Assembly (NCBI RefSeq): GCF_050908995.1
Contig: NC_135123.1
Coordinates: forward strand, 10,416,001-10,480,000
Direction of reading: 5' to 3'
DNA from: Andrena cerasifolii
Lineage: Eukaryota; Arthropoda; Insecta; Hymenoptera; Andrenidae
DNA: 64,000 nt
Every line of letters begins with the position of its first letter. Position 1 is the first letter of the stretch. Positions 1-12,052 of the stretch are shown piece after piece. The notes under the pieces were generated by a model. That model had not been told where the DNA came from. It made no database searches and was given only the letters and a program-made list of their open reading frames with translations. A program made the translations under genes and the position numbers.

Positions 1-3000
1 TGATTAGAAGTTTGAAAGAAACATATGGATGAATTTGAAAATATCCAAACAATTTTCTTCATAAAATTACAATAAATAGTCGAATACATTCTAAACGAAA
101 TAATGAAGCAACGTTAAAGTAAAGCAGTCAAAGGAGAAAGTAAATCATAGTCGATTTTGAAGAGTTCTTTTGAATGTAAAGAGTCACGCTCCCGTGATGA
201 TTCGAATTCGATTGGCACCGGCTTATTCGCGTTTGATCAATGGCTGGCCTCTCAGGGGAAGTTAGACTGCCGGGTTCTGCGAATTTTTCCAATAAACGCA
301 AGTGACTCGAATGTTTGGTAACTTTAAAGAACAATGCTTGATCATAGAATATTCTGCTCGTACGTATTTAGTGCAATTAAAATTGCAGGAAATTTTTTTA
401 CCCTAAGCTTATAAAATAATATTTTATAAAACTGACAAAGCTTCAATTTACAAGTCCAAATATTTTCAACGTGGCATTGCTTTATATAGTAACAATAATA
501 AAATATTTAAAATTACATCCACAATATCCATCTTCCTCCTTATTCGAATCGTCTGATCTTAATTATTCGACAGGGGGTTGAATAATTTTTCCAGGATCGC
601 GTGCCCCGTATCGAAACGCACGATAGGGTGTGATCAACTGAATTAACGTTTAAAATTCAATTTACCCTGGGCATTTGCATTCCGCGGACATTAATAATCG
701 CCCGCTAATTTCATAATTAATCTGCGAATTAATTCGACATTTATTAAAGGCTCCGCAAAATCCACCGTGAATGGGCCAGCTTTTCAAATTTTTATACGTA
801 TTTATGACAGGGGCCAATGCGGCCGAACGGTCGATAAGCGAACGAAGAACGCATTCGCGTGTCCCTTGGGCCAGCCTGATGGTGATTTTGTTAAAAAAAA
901 TTTCGGCTCGAGTCTCCAATCGCGTGATTGCTCACGAGCAAACGTCAGTGGCATGGTAATAAAGAGAGTCGGTAGGGGAGGAGGGAGGAGGAACTGTTCC
1001 AAGTGAAATTCCAACAAATGCAGCTCGACAGAAGTGTAAGGAGGGACTGTAATTTTCGGAAGTGCATACAGTGATATCCTAGCTTTTATTTACGAAATTT
1101 CGCCGCGCTAAAAGAAGAAGGAATTCTGGACGGAACCCTACGAAGGGCGTGCATAATGTCAAGAGTGTTCTGCGCTTGGGAACTGTTTGACTAACCCAGT
1201 TTCGAATCAAAAATAGCCTTCCTCCCCGTCTGTACGTGCACCACTTCGGCATTTCCTCTTTCCAATATTTCACGAAATTTTGTCAAATATTTCAACGACC
1301 GCCGCTCGACGCCGTGCTCCTCGACCCGGGCGCATTCGAATACTTACATACGTTTCGTCACCTGCGCGCAGATTTTCGCATTTCTCTCGATCGAAGCTTT
1401 TACGCCCGCGACAGAAGCTTGCGATTGGATCCATCAACGTTCGAGATATTTAGGAAAAACGGGACCACGTCCATTCGAACTGTTTTCTGTTTAATTTACG
1501 TTAATATTCGATGGTGGTAATTAAATTACTGCAACAATAGGTCATTTTTAGGATTTTATGTAATAAAAAAATTAACGGCATAGTGTTACAAACTTTAATT
1601 ACTGAAACATCCCAATCTAACTTTGCCACTTAGCCCCTTCTACATTTCCACTTCGCAATTCTTTCTTAAATTCTGCCGTTTCTGTGACTCTTTACACTTC
1701 AAACTTTCTCTCTACCACTACTGAATAACATTATGCCGCAATCACTTCCACAGGACGATTCGATACTTATCGATTCTAATCTCCATAGATGTTGGATAGG
1801 TTGCTTGCAAATTAAGCGAAAGGCAATTCAATGAATCGACTTGACGAGCAATCGCCTGAATGGCCGAGGGCAGTTTGGACACAATTGAGACTGCTGCGCT
1901 ATCTCTACTGCCCTCCCCTTCAATACTCCCCGTTCTCTCCTTGTTTCTCTGTCATGATTGCCATAGGTATATACGTAAATGCTCTCATTAGCCTGCAGGC
2001 CGGTTATGCGGCTGCAGTCGCGTGAATGCACGGTACACGGGGTGAATACAAGTCGGCGTGTCGTCCTGGTGCCGTTAATTTTCACGTATGAAATGGCCTG
2101 TCGATATATAACATCGTGATGACCGAAATCCAACAGAGGGATCGAGTTGACGAGACAGAAGAAACGTGTCGTCGCTGGGACAGTGTACTGGCCACGACTT
2201 CATGTCCGCGTAAAATTTCGACGAATTTAATAACGTCCCTTTGAAAGATTCGTCAAATGCTTTACCAAATTCGCAAACAATGGTACGTCAGATTTAATTG
2301 ATAATAAAGACTAAGCACTACGTATTATTGTTTCGTATTAAATTATACAGTAGGTGCTGGAGGTTTTACTGTACTACGTGCCCCCACTGTGCGGCCAACT
2401 TTTAGAAAAGGTCTCTCTAAATTTATATGTGATGAACACAACGGAATCAGGCAGGTTAACCGTGAAGGAGGAATTTTTGAAAGTGATCGCACATAGAAAC
2501 CTCCAGCATAATCAATATTTGTCACTTTTTAAGGTAACGGCGTGGAAGTGTTGGTGAAATGTTAGTAAACAGATGCACAAAACTAGAACTATGTAGAACG
2601 TTTACTTTGGTAGAAAAAAATCATAAAGACAGCCCATTTTTCACACACTTCTGAGCGAATATCCCCCGAAGACTACGTGTAATTCTCTTCGTTCGTTACT
2701 ATGTACATAATTCAATGGTGAAATTGAAATGAATTATTTACCATTGCCTATTAAAATTACTATCTTCTTAACCAAGTTTAACACTTCGATCCCTGTCGAC
2801 GCCGCGTGCAGCGTAAAATAATAAATGCATCAGAACCCATACTTACGATCAATGGCGTTGGACTAAATCGAGGTGAATCAACGCATTCCTGCCGCGAGCT
2901 TGATTTACGACTTACTATTAGCCGCGTGCTTTCAACCCCTCCACCACCCCCCGTCCCCTTTTGTGTTGACTGTATCGAAAAAAACGGGGACATTTTTCTT

Positions 3001-3329
3001 CGCGCTCCCGTTCACCTTTCGCATTTTGGTATCGCCAGTAGTGGCTAGTTTGCGGCAAAATCGGCGAGTCATCGTTTTAACTCGATCAAATGCGCGCGTG
3101 GAATCCCGCAGAAAACGAGAACGAGATGTAAGTACGTATACGTGTATGGCGTACATTCCTATTGTGCTGTAATGCACGTTACAGTGCGCGATTCCAGCGC
3201 AAAATTCTGACGGTAGTTGGGCACGTCCGACGCTCGTACGTGAATGAACCAAAAAATGGAAGGTCTAAAATATGAAAGAACAATTTTCCAGGAAGAATAC
3301 TACGATTGGAAACGAGACTCTGCTCGCGG
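1..3329. other. Non-coding DNA, no gene recognised
   Basis: Short open frames of under about 110 codons occur on both strands, but none shows a family motif, repeated domain or plausible exon structure. Composition alternates between AT-rich stretches and short CpG-containing patches, for example around 780-860 and 1300-1400. No simple repeat longer than about 20 bases and no convincing inverted repeat was seen. Confidence 0.6.
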
Positions 3330-3628
3330 TAGGGTAGGGTGGGGCTAAAAGTCCGGCGGGTAGAAAGTCCCGAATTCAAAATCTCTGTTCCTAAACAATG
3401 TATTGAGTTTCGCAGCCCCGTGTGTGGGGCAAGAAGTCCATTTTGCATTGGCAAACATTTTGTGGTATAACTCAACAGAAAATAACAATATCAACAAACG
3501 AACTTCGTGAACCTAAAGCATAATAGTTATAGTTTATACAAAATAACACCAGGTAGCTCTGGATTGTTGCTACTAAATTTTATATAGGTTTATATGAAAA
3601 ACGGGACTTTCAGCACCACCCTACCCTA
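3330..3628. mobile_element. TA-flanked TIR element, about 299 bp, GGGGCTAAAAGTCC phrase
   Basis: The left end reads TAGGGTAGGGTGGGGCTAAA and continues AGTCC. The reverse complement of the right end reads TAGGGTAGGGTGGTGCTGAA and continues AGTCCC. The ends begin with TA, either a TA target duplication or part of the TIR. The phrase GGGGCAAGAAGTCC recurs internally at 3426-3439, and a degenerate copy (GCGGGTAGAAAGTCCC) follows the left TIR. It is too short to encode a transposase, so it is non-autonomous. The same phrase occurs at the ends of the element at 27426-30086, which suggests one family. Superfamily is unassigned; the TA flanks alone would fit Tc1/mariner-type target choice. Confidence 0.72.
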
Positions 3629-4369
3629 TTTGCAGAACGTAACCAAAGGTAATAAAAGTTTTTCACCCTGAAAATTAATCCCACTGATAAATGTGCACTT
3701 TATCTTGAGTGACAGCGATTAGTGTAAATATCTCAAGTAGCAAAGAATGAAAACGATGGTTACGTCGAAGAGTGGAACGCAAAATATGACTCACGTTGGA
3801 GTCAAAATATCGTGACAATTTGTGTTGCAATTCGCGATATGACAGGCGGGAATACCTACGTTAAAGGACGAAGGCAATTAGCAGTTTTGCTACTTGGCCA
3901 CGGACAAGGTCTTGCCCTTATACACTTAACGGAAACGTTTCGTGGTTATCTAATAGAAAATAGGACGCCGTCCAGGAACAACAGAAAGTCAAGGGAAAAT
4001 TACGGTTGGGAAATGGTTGCGTTGACTGTGAAACGACCTCGTTCATCGGCTGACAAAAACGGGAAGAGCGAAAGTAATTTATTTATACGGCCACTTCAGC
4101 CCTTGATGAGGGTCGTAACTAATGTTCTCCATTACGCTATCTCGACGATGACATCTTTTCATTATCCTAATTGTTCTTTTTTTGGCCCTCGTTTTTTTCT
4201 GGAACTCTCCTCTGGTAAATGTTTGTAATTGAAAAGCACACTTTAGGTGCATCGAATGTATTTTCTCTTACTCTAATCTGTTAATGAGGTTATGCCTTTC
4301 GGGAGAAACGACCGCTATGCGTTTGAAAATGTGCATTCAGGAGTGACTCTCTCGTTTTAATCGAAGTTG
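3629..4369. other. Non-coding DNA, nothing recognised
   Basis: AT-rich sequence with one 138-codon open frame on the plus strand (3812-4228). That frame has no recognisable motif and no supporting context, so I treat it as chance. Confidence 0.5.
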
Positions 4370-5039
4370 AAACATAGCAAAATTTAGGAATTTTTTTTTA
4401 AGAAACTAGAATTTCGATTCATCTGAAATTTGGAACATGTGTTTATGCATCCTTGAAGAAGTTGCAGTCTTTTTTTTATTCATTTTTAATAATAAATATA
4501 GGAGTTATGCATCATGCAGTGCAAAACTCATCGTCTGTTGGTGTGCATGATATTTACCTTCCAGGTATTCTGAAACAGAAAAATGAAACGGGGTTTTACT
4601 TTGTACATATGTAGCTTGAATTTGATGAACCAGAATACCGCTAAGTTCTATACTTCTTTTGCTACATAAGAAAATAGGCGCGAAATTGGATTGCCAAAAT
4701 TAAAGGTTCAGATCTTTCACTTTGAGAACTCTCCACACCGCTCAATAATTTTTTTTTGTTTTTCGCTGGTTCATCAATTTCAAGCTACATATGTATAAAA
4801 TAAAACGCCGTTTCATTTTTCTGTTTCAGATTACCTGGTAGATAAATATCATGCACACTAACGGCCGGCGAATTTTGCGCAGTGTAATGGTCGATCATGC
4901 ATAACTACTATATTTATGATTAAAAATTAATAAAAATAAAACTGTAGCTTCCTCAAAGATACATCAAAATATTGTCCAAATTTCAGATGAATCGAATCGC
5001 TGGTTTCCTAAAAAAAAAATCCCAAATTTTGCTATGTTT
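4370..5039. mobile_element. Long foldback (inverted-repeat) element, 670 bp
   Basis: The left arm (about 4370-4633) and right arm (about 4766-5039) are reverse complements over roughly 265 bp with scattered mismatches and small indels; the loop is about 132 bp. The outer ends are AAACATAGCAAAATTT and its complement AAATTTTGCTATGTTT. Inner arm ends share CTACATATG and TGGTTCATCAA. No clear target-site duplication was found and no coding capacity is evident. It is probably a non-autonomous DNA transposon of foldback type. Its transcript would fold into a long double-stranded RNA stem. Confidence 0.75.
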
Positions 5040-7810
5040 GTAGTCTAAACAATAGGATTCCTCCCTTAAACGTTTTTATTTCCGACAATATTTACTGAAT
5101 GTTAATGAACGAAAAACGCAGGCCAATAGGGTGGCAGTCAAGGTGTTATGTAATAGTTAATACTAAAGCTTACGATGCATGGTTTTATTGCTCCCACACA
5201 ATTCAAACTTCTATTTGCGCATTTCCCGATTCCTTCAAAAAAACATTTCACAATCCCAGAAAGGTGGATTCACCAACGAGCAGAGAACACCTTATTCTGT
5301 CGTTGGTAAACAATCCAGAAGAGGAACTGTCGCATTTGTCAAACACAATTTCCCTCGCTTATTTCGCGAGCGTTTGATCGTCGAAGAAAAATTTTTCTCA
5401 GGAACGTAGGTAATTTAATTCCTCCCTTTCTTCCTCCCCACCCCTTCGCCCTCACTCCCTCTCTCTCCCTTTCGTTCACCCACTGCCTGTCTCCCCGGCT
5501 TATTCCTCTCTTTTTCCATTCTCAACCGAATTCACCCTCAAATTCCCGATAACGTTGGAACGTGGGTTCGCAAGGTCGGTCGAAGGAAAATTCCAAGCTG
5601 GTCTTTAATAACGATCGGGGTAAGGAGTGGAGTCGTTTAATCCAAATTGATCGCATCGGAGTATTTGTCGAAAGATGAGCTTAAGTTACACGGGGGTTGA
5701 ACGTTACAAGGGCTTCCAATCTTGTGAGATTCCCTGTAAGGGATGGCACTCGCTTGAAAATCCGAAAACAACTGATTAAGAGGTTACGTGAGTCTAGGGG
5801 CCCGGAAAAACGATACGAATTAAAGAAATTTTTTGGAAAACGGTATGAGTAGAAATCATACCCAATTTTTTTTGTACTGAATGGTATATTTTTGTTAAGT
5901 AGGTTTTCTCAAATTTTAGTTTAAACATAGTATCTGAAGACAACATTCAGAATAGGTTTTAAAAATTAGTAGAGGCCCTTGACAATCTCCTATTTTTAAT
6001 ATTTAATTTTCTCGCAAACTGGTAGCCTTTCGAATAATAATGATGAAATTTCCATGGAGGAAATTGCAATGTTTAGAATTATCAAAAATTAAGATTGAAA
6101 TTTAAGGAAATGAGAACGCTAAGGACCACTACTTTCCAATGACTTAATATTCGCTAACAGTTCTTCCACTCGAAATAAGTATAAACTATAAATCAGCCAC
6201 GTCGAATTTCCTGCGAATTTCATAGCTGATCAATACGAAAATTAATACTAGCAACTGGGAAAATATTTCGGAAGCATAAAATTCTTCTATTAACACGAAG
6301 TCCTTCGTTATAATAGAATCCCTATTTAATTTGCAACATTTCTTTAAATCCCTCGCATTCCAGTAGATCGCTTTAATACGTGAAAGATAGAAAATGATAC
6401 GTTTCGATTGAAAGATCGATAGGAGGGCGTGTAAAAAAAAATGATATTCCTGAAATATAGTTGCGCTTTACACCATGGCGTTTCAATATTCAAGATAACA
6501 CTTTATCGCCTTGATGAAAGATAGCATCGAGTCGAGGCTGAAAAATACGAGCTTTTTAAGCGTGACCATTCCAGTATTCGCGAGTGACGCGATATACGTG
6601 CTGCCAAAGCATGGTAGTAATGTCAAATCGAAGCGGAACAACCATACTTTCGCACAGTGCGCAAGATAATTCCCTACTCGATCTTTCCAGCAACTTCAGC
6701 TCCACGACGAACATAATTATCGCGAGCACTGGACCGTAGACAATTTTCATCTGGCAGAGTTATTTTTCATCCCCAACCCCTTCCCTCCAACCTAAACGTT
6801 TATCGACCACTCAACAGATACTCATATATATATATATATATAGTGTTTCCTTCCTCCCACATCGATCGAACATAATTTAATCCACAGCTTCGATATAAAA
6901 CCCACATTGCATACCACAGAATAAAATAACGTCGCCAAACACCTGTCTCTCTCTCTCTAATATCTAATCAATCAATTCTCCGTGTATACAAATTCCTCGC
7001 TTCTTATTAAGTTTCTGGGGCGTAGTTCACACGTAAAACAAGTGCTCGATCAAATGCACAGGGTTCGTTATAAGGGAGTAGCACGCGTACAGTTGCATAG
7101 AGGCGATCAAGCGCGGCAGCGATCCTGCATCGTTAATAAATAAGGTGTGCAGCCCTCCTTGATACCCAGCCACGTATACCCTGCTTTTAATCGCGATAGA
7201 TCACGGCAACTGATTTTATAATCTTTATCAAAGCCAGGTACTTAACGGCGAAGTGCGCGCGTGCGCGGGTAAACATGCTCGCAGGAGAAGTTTATGGATG
7301 ATCCGCGTTGACTTGGTCGGGGCTACACACGAGCACGAAGTCGCGAAGCACTTCCGAATGTTTGCTAAAGGTTCGTCGTTTGAGGTGCCTGTTAATTAAT
7401 TCCACTGATGCCGCCTGTGGCCGGGGCCTGCATTTTAACGCAACTCCAAATGAGTCCCGCGATCGAAACTCCTGAAACGTCGATACGTGCCACATGTCCC
7501 GCAATTAGGTATCGCGAAACGTAGTTGTAGCCAGCGATTCTGTGACTCGATAAATAAGGACGTTTGCGAACTTTATAGCGGCAAGGATCCTTTTATCAAA
7601 TTAAACTAGTACATTGTTAATTCTACGACTAATCGAAGAGAAACAAGGGACACCAGTGTTTTTCGTGCGACGGGCAAGGTGTCGAGGAAACTGTCAATTT
7701 TGAATCAATTAATTGAAAATCGCTGGTGTTACTGGAAAGCCAATAGGTCGTTGCACCTCGAATCGATCGTTCTGTGCAGTCGATGTCGAGGGGTCTCGAT
7801 GAAACTGAGA
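5040..7810. other. Non-coding DNA, no gene recognised
   Basis: Contains a pyrimidine-rich stretch (listed separately), a short (TA)n run near 6822-6841 and a (CT)n run near 6944-6958. The stretch 7060-7270 is CpG-bearing and non-repetitive, unlike its AT-rich surroundings, and could be conserved non-coding sequence, but nothing in this single sequence proves that. No open frame shows a family motif. Confidence 0.5.
5412..5525 (+). repeat. Pyrimidine-rich low-complexity tract
   Basis: About 110 bases are almost entirely C and T on the plus strand (CCTCCC, CTCTCTCC, TTCTTCC blocks) with few purines. No regular unit is maintained. Such tracts are common in insect non-coding DNA. Confidence 0.75.
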
Positions 7811-7845
7811 TATGACGTAGTCCGCGTGAAATTAGCAGGGGTTTA
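7811..7845 (+). repeat. Dispersed repeat A, copy 1
   Basis: Shares the core AGTCCnCGTGAAATTAG followed by a GGGG-TTTA tract with sites at 16662-16695 (minus strand), 34631-34670 and 43243-43284. Homology upstream of the core is weaker (a TATGACG-like segment). Four copies in 64 kb point to an interspersed repeat, probably the conserved end of a larger element. Confidence 0.6.
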
Positions 7846-8651
7846 ATTTTTTTTAGAAAACAATTTCTGCGCATTTTCCTAAAGAAAAGTAGGATAACTG
7901 AGTCCACCGACAGGCAAACTTCTGTACTCTCGAATAATCTTCCAACGTCTCCATCCCCTGCACTTATTCCAATAACCCTCTGACGCGCTGATAATCAGCA
8001 GCGCTGTCTCGTTTAAAGTGAATCCAATAATATTCCTGGATAGCACGGAATCGATTGGGAATTGGTGTCAGACATCTCCCAGCAGAGTACACATCCCAAC
8101 GAACGGAGGAGAAACGTCTCCGTATATAAGACAGACTGTCACGGCCAAGAATGGAGGTTGGCTCTCGTCCTTTATCGTGTCGCGCCAGTTAGGGGGTTGG
8201 ACGACCTTTCCAGCGGATCCAGGACTGCCCTGCCACGTCCTTCCCTCTCGATTTGACGGCCTGACTAAAGTCATCCACCTTCCACCCCGTCGTTCCATCA
8301 ACGCCAACTCGTTCCGGCCAAGGATTCGCCCTATCCCTCTCGCGGGAACTCGTCATTGCCCTTCTCCCCCGCCCTACCGCGAAAATTCTAATTTCCGCCT
8401 CGCCCCGTGCGAATTACGGGTAGGGCGCTTTTTCTCGCCGGTACATATCGAAGGTTTGTTCTCGGCATGGACATCGGTATCGATTCCTGCTATTTTATAT
8501 TCCAGCGGCATTAAACCGTGATGGTGTTATTACGCAGGGTGTTGGGAAAAAAGAGTTCGATATTTGTGGGTCAGGTGGTGTTCAGTGGACTGACAAGGGC
8601 GGGAGGTTTAGGTACTCTGTACACACTTTGCGTACAATTAGGGCTCCGAAA
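7846..8651. other. Non-coding DNA with a 167-codon open frame, no gene recognised
   Basis: A plus-strand open frame at 8018-8521 spans a moderately GC-rich stretch. Its translation is rich in Pro, Ser and Arg with no domain, signal peptide or repeat, and frames on the opposite strand are also open over part of it. This points to composition rather than coding. I do not call it a gene. Confidence 0.45.
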
Positions 8652-8798
8652 TTACGGGACCCTATTTGCGATTCGGGAGCCGATTTTCTTGCTTAAAGTC
8701 TCGGGTACCCGATAACTTTTGTGATTTTGCAGTGTGACCAGATGTAAGAATTTTTAAGCAAGAAAATCGGCTCCCGAATCGCAAATCGGGTACCGTAA
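8652..8798. mobile_element. Hairpin MITE-like element, 147 bp
   Basis: The left arm 8652-8697 and right arm 8753-8798 are 46-base reverse complements with only two mismatches by my count. The shared core includes GATTCGGGAGCCGATTTTC. The spacer is 55 bp. The near-perfect arms suggest recent origin or recent insertion. No target-site duplication was identified. Confidence 0.75.
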
Positions 8799-8972
8799 AC
8801 TCGGGTACACGCATTAGGGCACAACGTGTATGATAATGTGTGAAGAATTTGTGAGGACATAAGGTTCAAAGCTTTCCCTTTTATCGACCCTCGATAGTGC
8901 GGAAACATACTAAATTGCACAGCAGGTCAACTATGTCTTGTATAGTTTGCTAATTTTTAGTGCGCCTTACCC

Positions 8973-9045
8973 CGGGTCCACACTAAAGCGAACAGAAATA
9001 AAAACATTGTTCCCGAACGTTTTCCTCTGTTCTTGCAGTGTCCCA
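8973..9045. repeat. Short imperfect inverted repeat, possible MITE relic
   Basis: CGGGTCCACACTAAAGCGAA near 8973 pairs imperfectly with the reverse complement of the CTCTGTTCTTGCAGTGTCCC segment ending at 9045. Both include CACT and GAACAGA blocks. The arms are about 30 bp with a short spacer. The call is tentative. Confidence 0.35.
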
Positions 9046-10080
9046 TTTTTTTTTTATAAATAACCCGTAAAAAAATCAAAATAAAAGAATGAGACAATCA
9101 TATCCGGTCTCCTCTACGGTTCGTACGTTGCTGAACCTGATTTTCTAAAAGTTAAATGTATACCATAGCAGAGAATTTTAATTATTCCGTTCAACGTCGC
9201 TCTAATTCGAAGCTTGCAGTGAGTCACAAAAAAGTCAACATACCCTAATCTTCGTGAAATTTATACGCTTCGTGATATTTGAAAATGAAGTATACAGGCT
9301 GTACGTAGACTGACTGTGTCTGATTATTGGTACCGTTGGTATCGTCGGACGAAAGCAAATCTCCATCGATCTACTAAGAAAGCGAGCGAAAGATGGAATA
9401 ACGCCACCGACAGTCGTTTCGACGGGCTGCGTTATTACGAGGAGCAGGGTTTCGCTAATTTTAACGACACTGTCGTGGCACTCCTTGCGTCCCACTGAAT
9501 TATCTCGATCGGTATCGTTACAGGCGTCGAGACGCCACTGCAGACAAGTAATTCGAGCGTCATACATTTCACGACATTGCAAACACATAGTCAGACGGGC
9601 CCCGCACTATTTATAGTGGCGGATTTTCGTAAGGCTGCTCGCCCGTGCGAGAGGAAGACTGAAAAAAGAAAGGAGAGAGAGAGGAAAGCCTACCGTTTGA
9701 ATTAAGGCCAATTCACTTTCGTGGACAGGACCCTTGATCTCTCGTATTTTTAATTGAACATTAAACGTTGAGGTTCGAGTAAACAAGATGTTCCACGCCT
9801 CACTCCTGCGCCCTGCGTTTCCTCTTTCCTACTATCCACTGTCGAGTGTGCAATATTTTACCATCTCACAACTATCCTTGAAATCTATTGCTGCGACAGA
9901 TTTGAGTGCTTTAGGATTATTCATATCCGAGAATATCACTACCAAGAATAAGTTCGATTATTTTTTTTTAATTCCTGGGGGTGGGGGATTTTATTTCAAT
10001 TTTTAGAGGAAGTGTTAAAATTGCTGGAAATGTACTTTGGAGTTATGAAATATAATTACCGTGTAATTGTGGATTAATCT
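9046..10080. other. Non-coding DNA, nothing recognised
   Basis: AT-rich sequence with short open frames lacking family motifs. No repeat unit or inverted repeat was seen. Confidence 0.5.
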
Positions 10081-10222
10081 TACAAGGGAAGATCCCGAAC
10101 CCGAAAATTCAAAAAATTATGAAACGTTGTGAATATGTAGGGCATTTCCTCCTGATTACAGCGCAATTTTTGTTTGCTGCCCAAATTCATTCGAAGGGGG
10201 TGAAATTAACCCCTGAAAATTC
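10081..10222 (+). repeat. Dispersed repeat B, copy 1
   Basis: Matches 22080-22209 and 57445-57567 over about 125-140 bp. Shared blocks include GATCCCGAACCCGAAAATTC (copies 1 and 3), GAATATGTAG, ATTTCCTCCTGATTA, GCTGCCCAAATTCA and, in copies 1 and 2, ACCCCTGAAAATTC. All three copies lie in the same orientation. It has no coding potential, and family identity is unknown. Confidence 0.8.
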
Positions 10223-10414
10223 TGGGTATGCTAGACGGCCGACAGTTGTTTAAAGTGAAAGACAGAGAAAGGCGAAGCAGAAAGCAGATATGGACCGCCC
10301 TTTACGAGAGGGGTCATAGCGTAGCGATTGCGGCGCCAAGTGACGGACCCCCGACGTCGTGAGACGTCGCTGCCAACGACGCTGGCGCTAACCCAAATTG
10401 TATACCTACCTAAT

Positions 10415-10772
10415 CTTCTTCTTCCTTCCTTCCTTCCTTCCTTCCTTCCTTCCTTCCTTCCTTCCTTGCTTCCTTTCTTCCTTCCTTCCTTCCTTCCTTC
10501 CTTCCTACCTTCCTTCCTTCCTTCCTTCCTTCCTTCCTTCCTTCCTTCCTTCCTTCCTACCTTCCTTCCTTCCTTCCTTCCTTCCTTCCGTCCTTCCTTC
10601 CTTCCTTCCTTCCTTCCTTCCTTCCTTCCTTCCCTCCTTCCTTCCTTCCTTCCATCCTTCCTTCCTTCCTTCCTTCCTTCCTTTCTTCCTTTCTTCCTTT
10701 CTTCCTTTCTTCCTTCCTTCCTTCCTTCCTTCCTTCCTTCCTTCCTTCCTTCCTTCCTTCCTTCCTTCCTTC

Positions 10773-10813
<41 letters not shown>

Positions 10814-10866
10814 TTCCTTCCTTCCTTCCTTCCTTCCTTCCTTCCTTCCTTCCTTCCTTCCTTCCT
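10415..10866 (+). repeat. (CTTC)n microsatellite, about 450 bp
   Basis: A nearly uninterrupted CTTC tetranucleotide tract with rare substitutions and an internal patch of CTTT units around 10773-10810. The substitution-bearing units split the tract into homogeneous sub-blocks. All plus-strand frames are open across much of it and give Phe-Leu-Pro-Ser repeats (Lys-Glu-Gly-Arg on the other strand); these are artefacts. The strict pyrimidine/purine strand asymmetry makes it able, in principle, to form triplex DNA. Confidence 0.98.
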
Positions 10867-12052
10867 GGAAATCCTCCCTTCTTTCTTTCCTTTCTCTTTT
10901 TCACCTGCTTCTTTTTCTTTCCTTCTTCCGTTTCGCGTCTTTTCTGCGGCTGTCCCGTTTTTCTTTCGCCTACAAACGGATTACAGACCTATGCTGAAGA
11001 TTCATTCGGTTATACTAATATCTTCCTCCCTGCTTCCAGCGGTTCTACGAAAGTATTTATAGTGAAGCTGAATGGCACGCCCTAGATTTCAAAGGAGCAC
11101 CATAAATTCAGCAATCGCGTGCTTGCGTCGATGGGGTGTCAACGCTTTCACGCGCGTTGCGGAGCGAAAACTTCCAGGCCTGAAACTTTTAAACCTGTTT
11201 ACTTCTGCTGGTGATATTTATCTGACTTCATTTCGTTACATCAATGTTTTGGGACATTGAAGTTATAGCTTATGATTAAGTGTACGTTTAATGTTCTTTG
11301 ATGGGTGCTTGTCTCTATTATTTCTATTTCTACTTGTTCTCTTATTATTTATTGCTTTACTGTGCTTTCGTGTTACGTGTTTCGAACAACTTGACTGGCA
11401 AATTGAAGCCGTATTGTAATTGCATTAAGTTATTTAATTTGTTATATATTAAACCTAACACGAGGGAAAGAGAATTAAATTTTAATTTAAATCCAATACA
11501 AGACAGCTTTAAAGGTTTGTAGTAGCACGAAGACAACTGTAGTATATAGTCCATCTACGTCAACAATAATATCGTGTGCTATTAAAATTGTACAACTTGT
11601 AACGTACCTACTTATAGTTGAAATTTTGGTCATACATCTTATTATAATAAATTTAATTATTTCCTTAGAATTTCCTGATTTAAATCCCGTTCTATCAGTT
11701 CTATACGAAGTCTATCAGATTGATAGTATTCTGAGAAAAGAACCCTGGTCACTTCACATCTTGCAGACGAAGCGTTTTGCTATTAAACGACTACCTAGTT
11801 TCGAAAATTGCACGCGACACGCAACTATTGAAATTGTCGATGATTTGTTAATTTTGTGTATTGGTCTTTATTTCTCTCGCGGTGAGAGCTGGTAAAATCA
11901 GTTGCCCCCGAGTGGCCGTTAATTTACCTCCACTTCTAAAAATAGCCTTATCTGTTTGCATTCTTTGATTTTAAAACAAAGAACAGCTGAAAATTTCGTT
12001 CTTCTGAATATAGCGCGCGAAGGATCGGGGGATGCGATGATTGAAACCCGAA
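10867..12052. other. Non-coding DNA, nothing recognised
   Basis: A C/T-rich shoulder of the microsatellite is followed by AT-rich sequence. Short open frames have no recognisable content. Confidence 0.5.

Noticed and set aside
2354..2515. 12-base perfect inverted repeat TGCTGGAGGTTT / AAACCTCCAGCA with 135-bp spacing
   Set aside because: A 12-base pair within 150 bp is expected about once by chance in a window this size, and the flanking arms do not extend convincingly.
8018..8521. 167-codon plus-strand open frame
   Set aside because: No family motif; partial openness on the other strand argues against coding.
10328..11062. 244-codon and 199-codon open frames rich in Phe-Leu-Pro-Ser, plus a Lys/Glu/Gly/Arg frame on the other strand
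   Set aside because: They are the direct translation of the (CTTC)n microsatellite in different frames.
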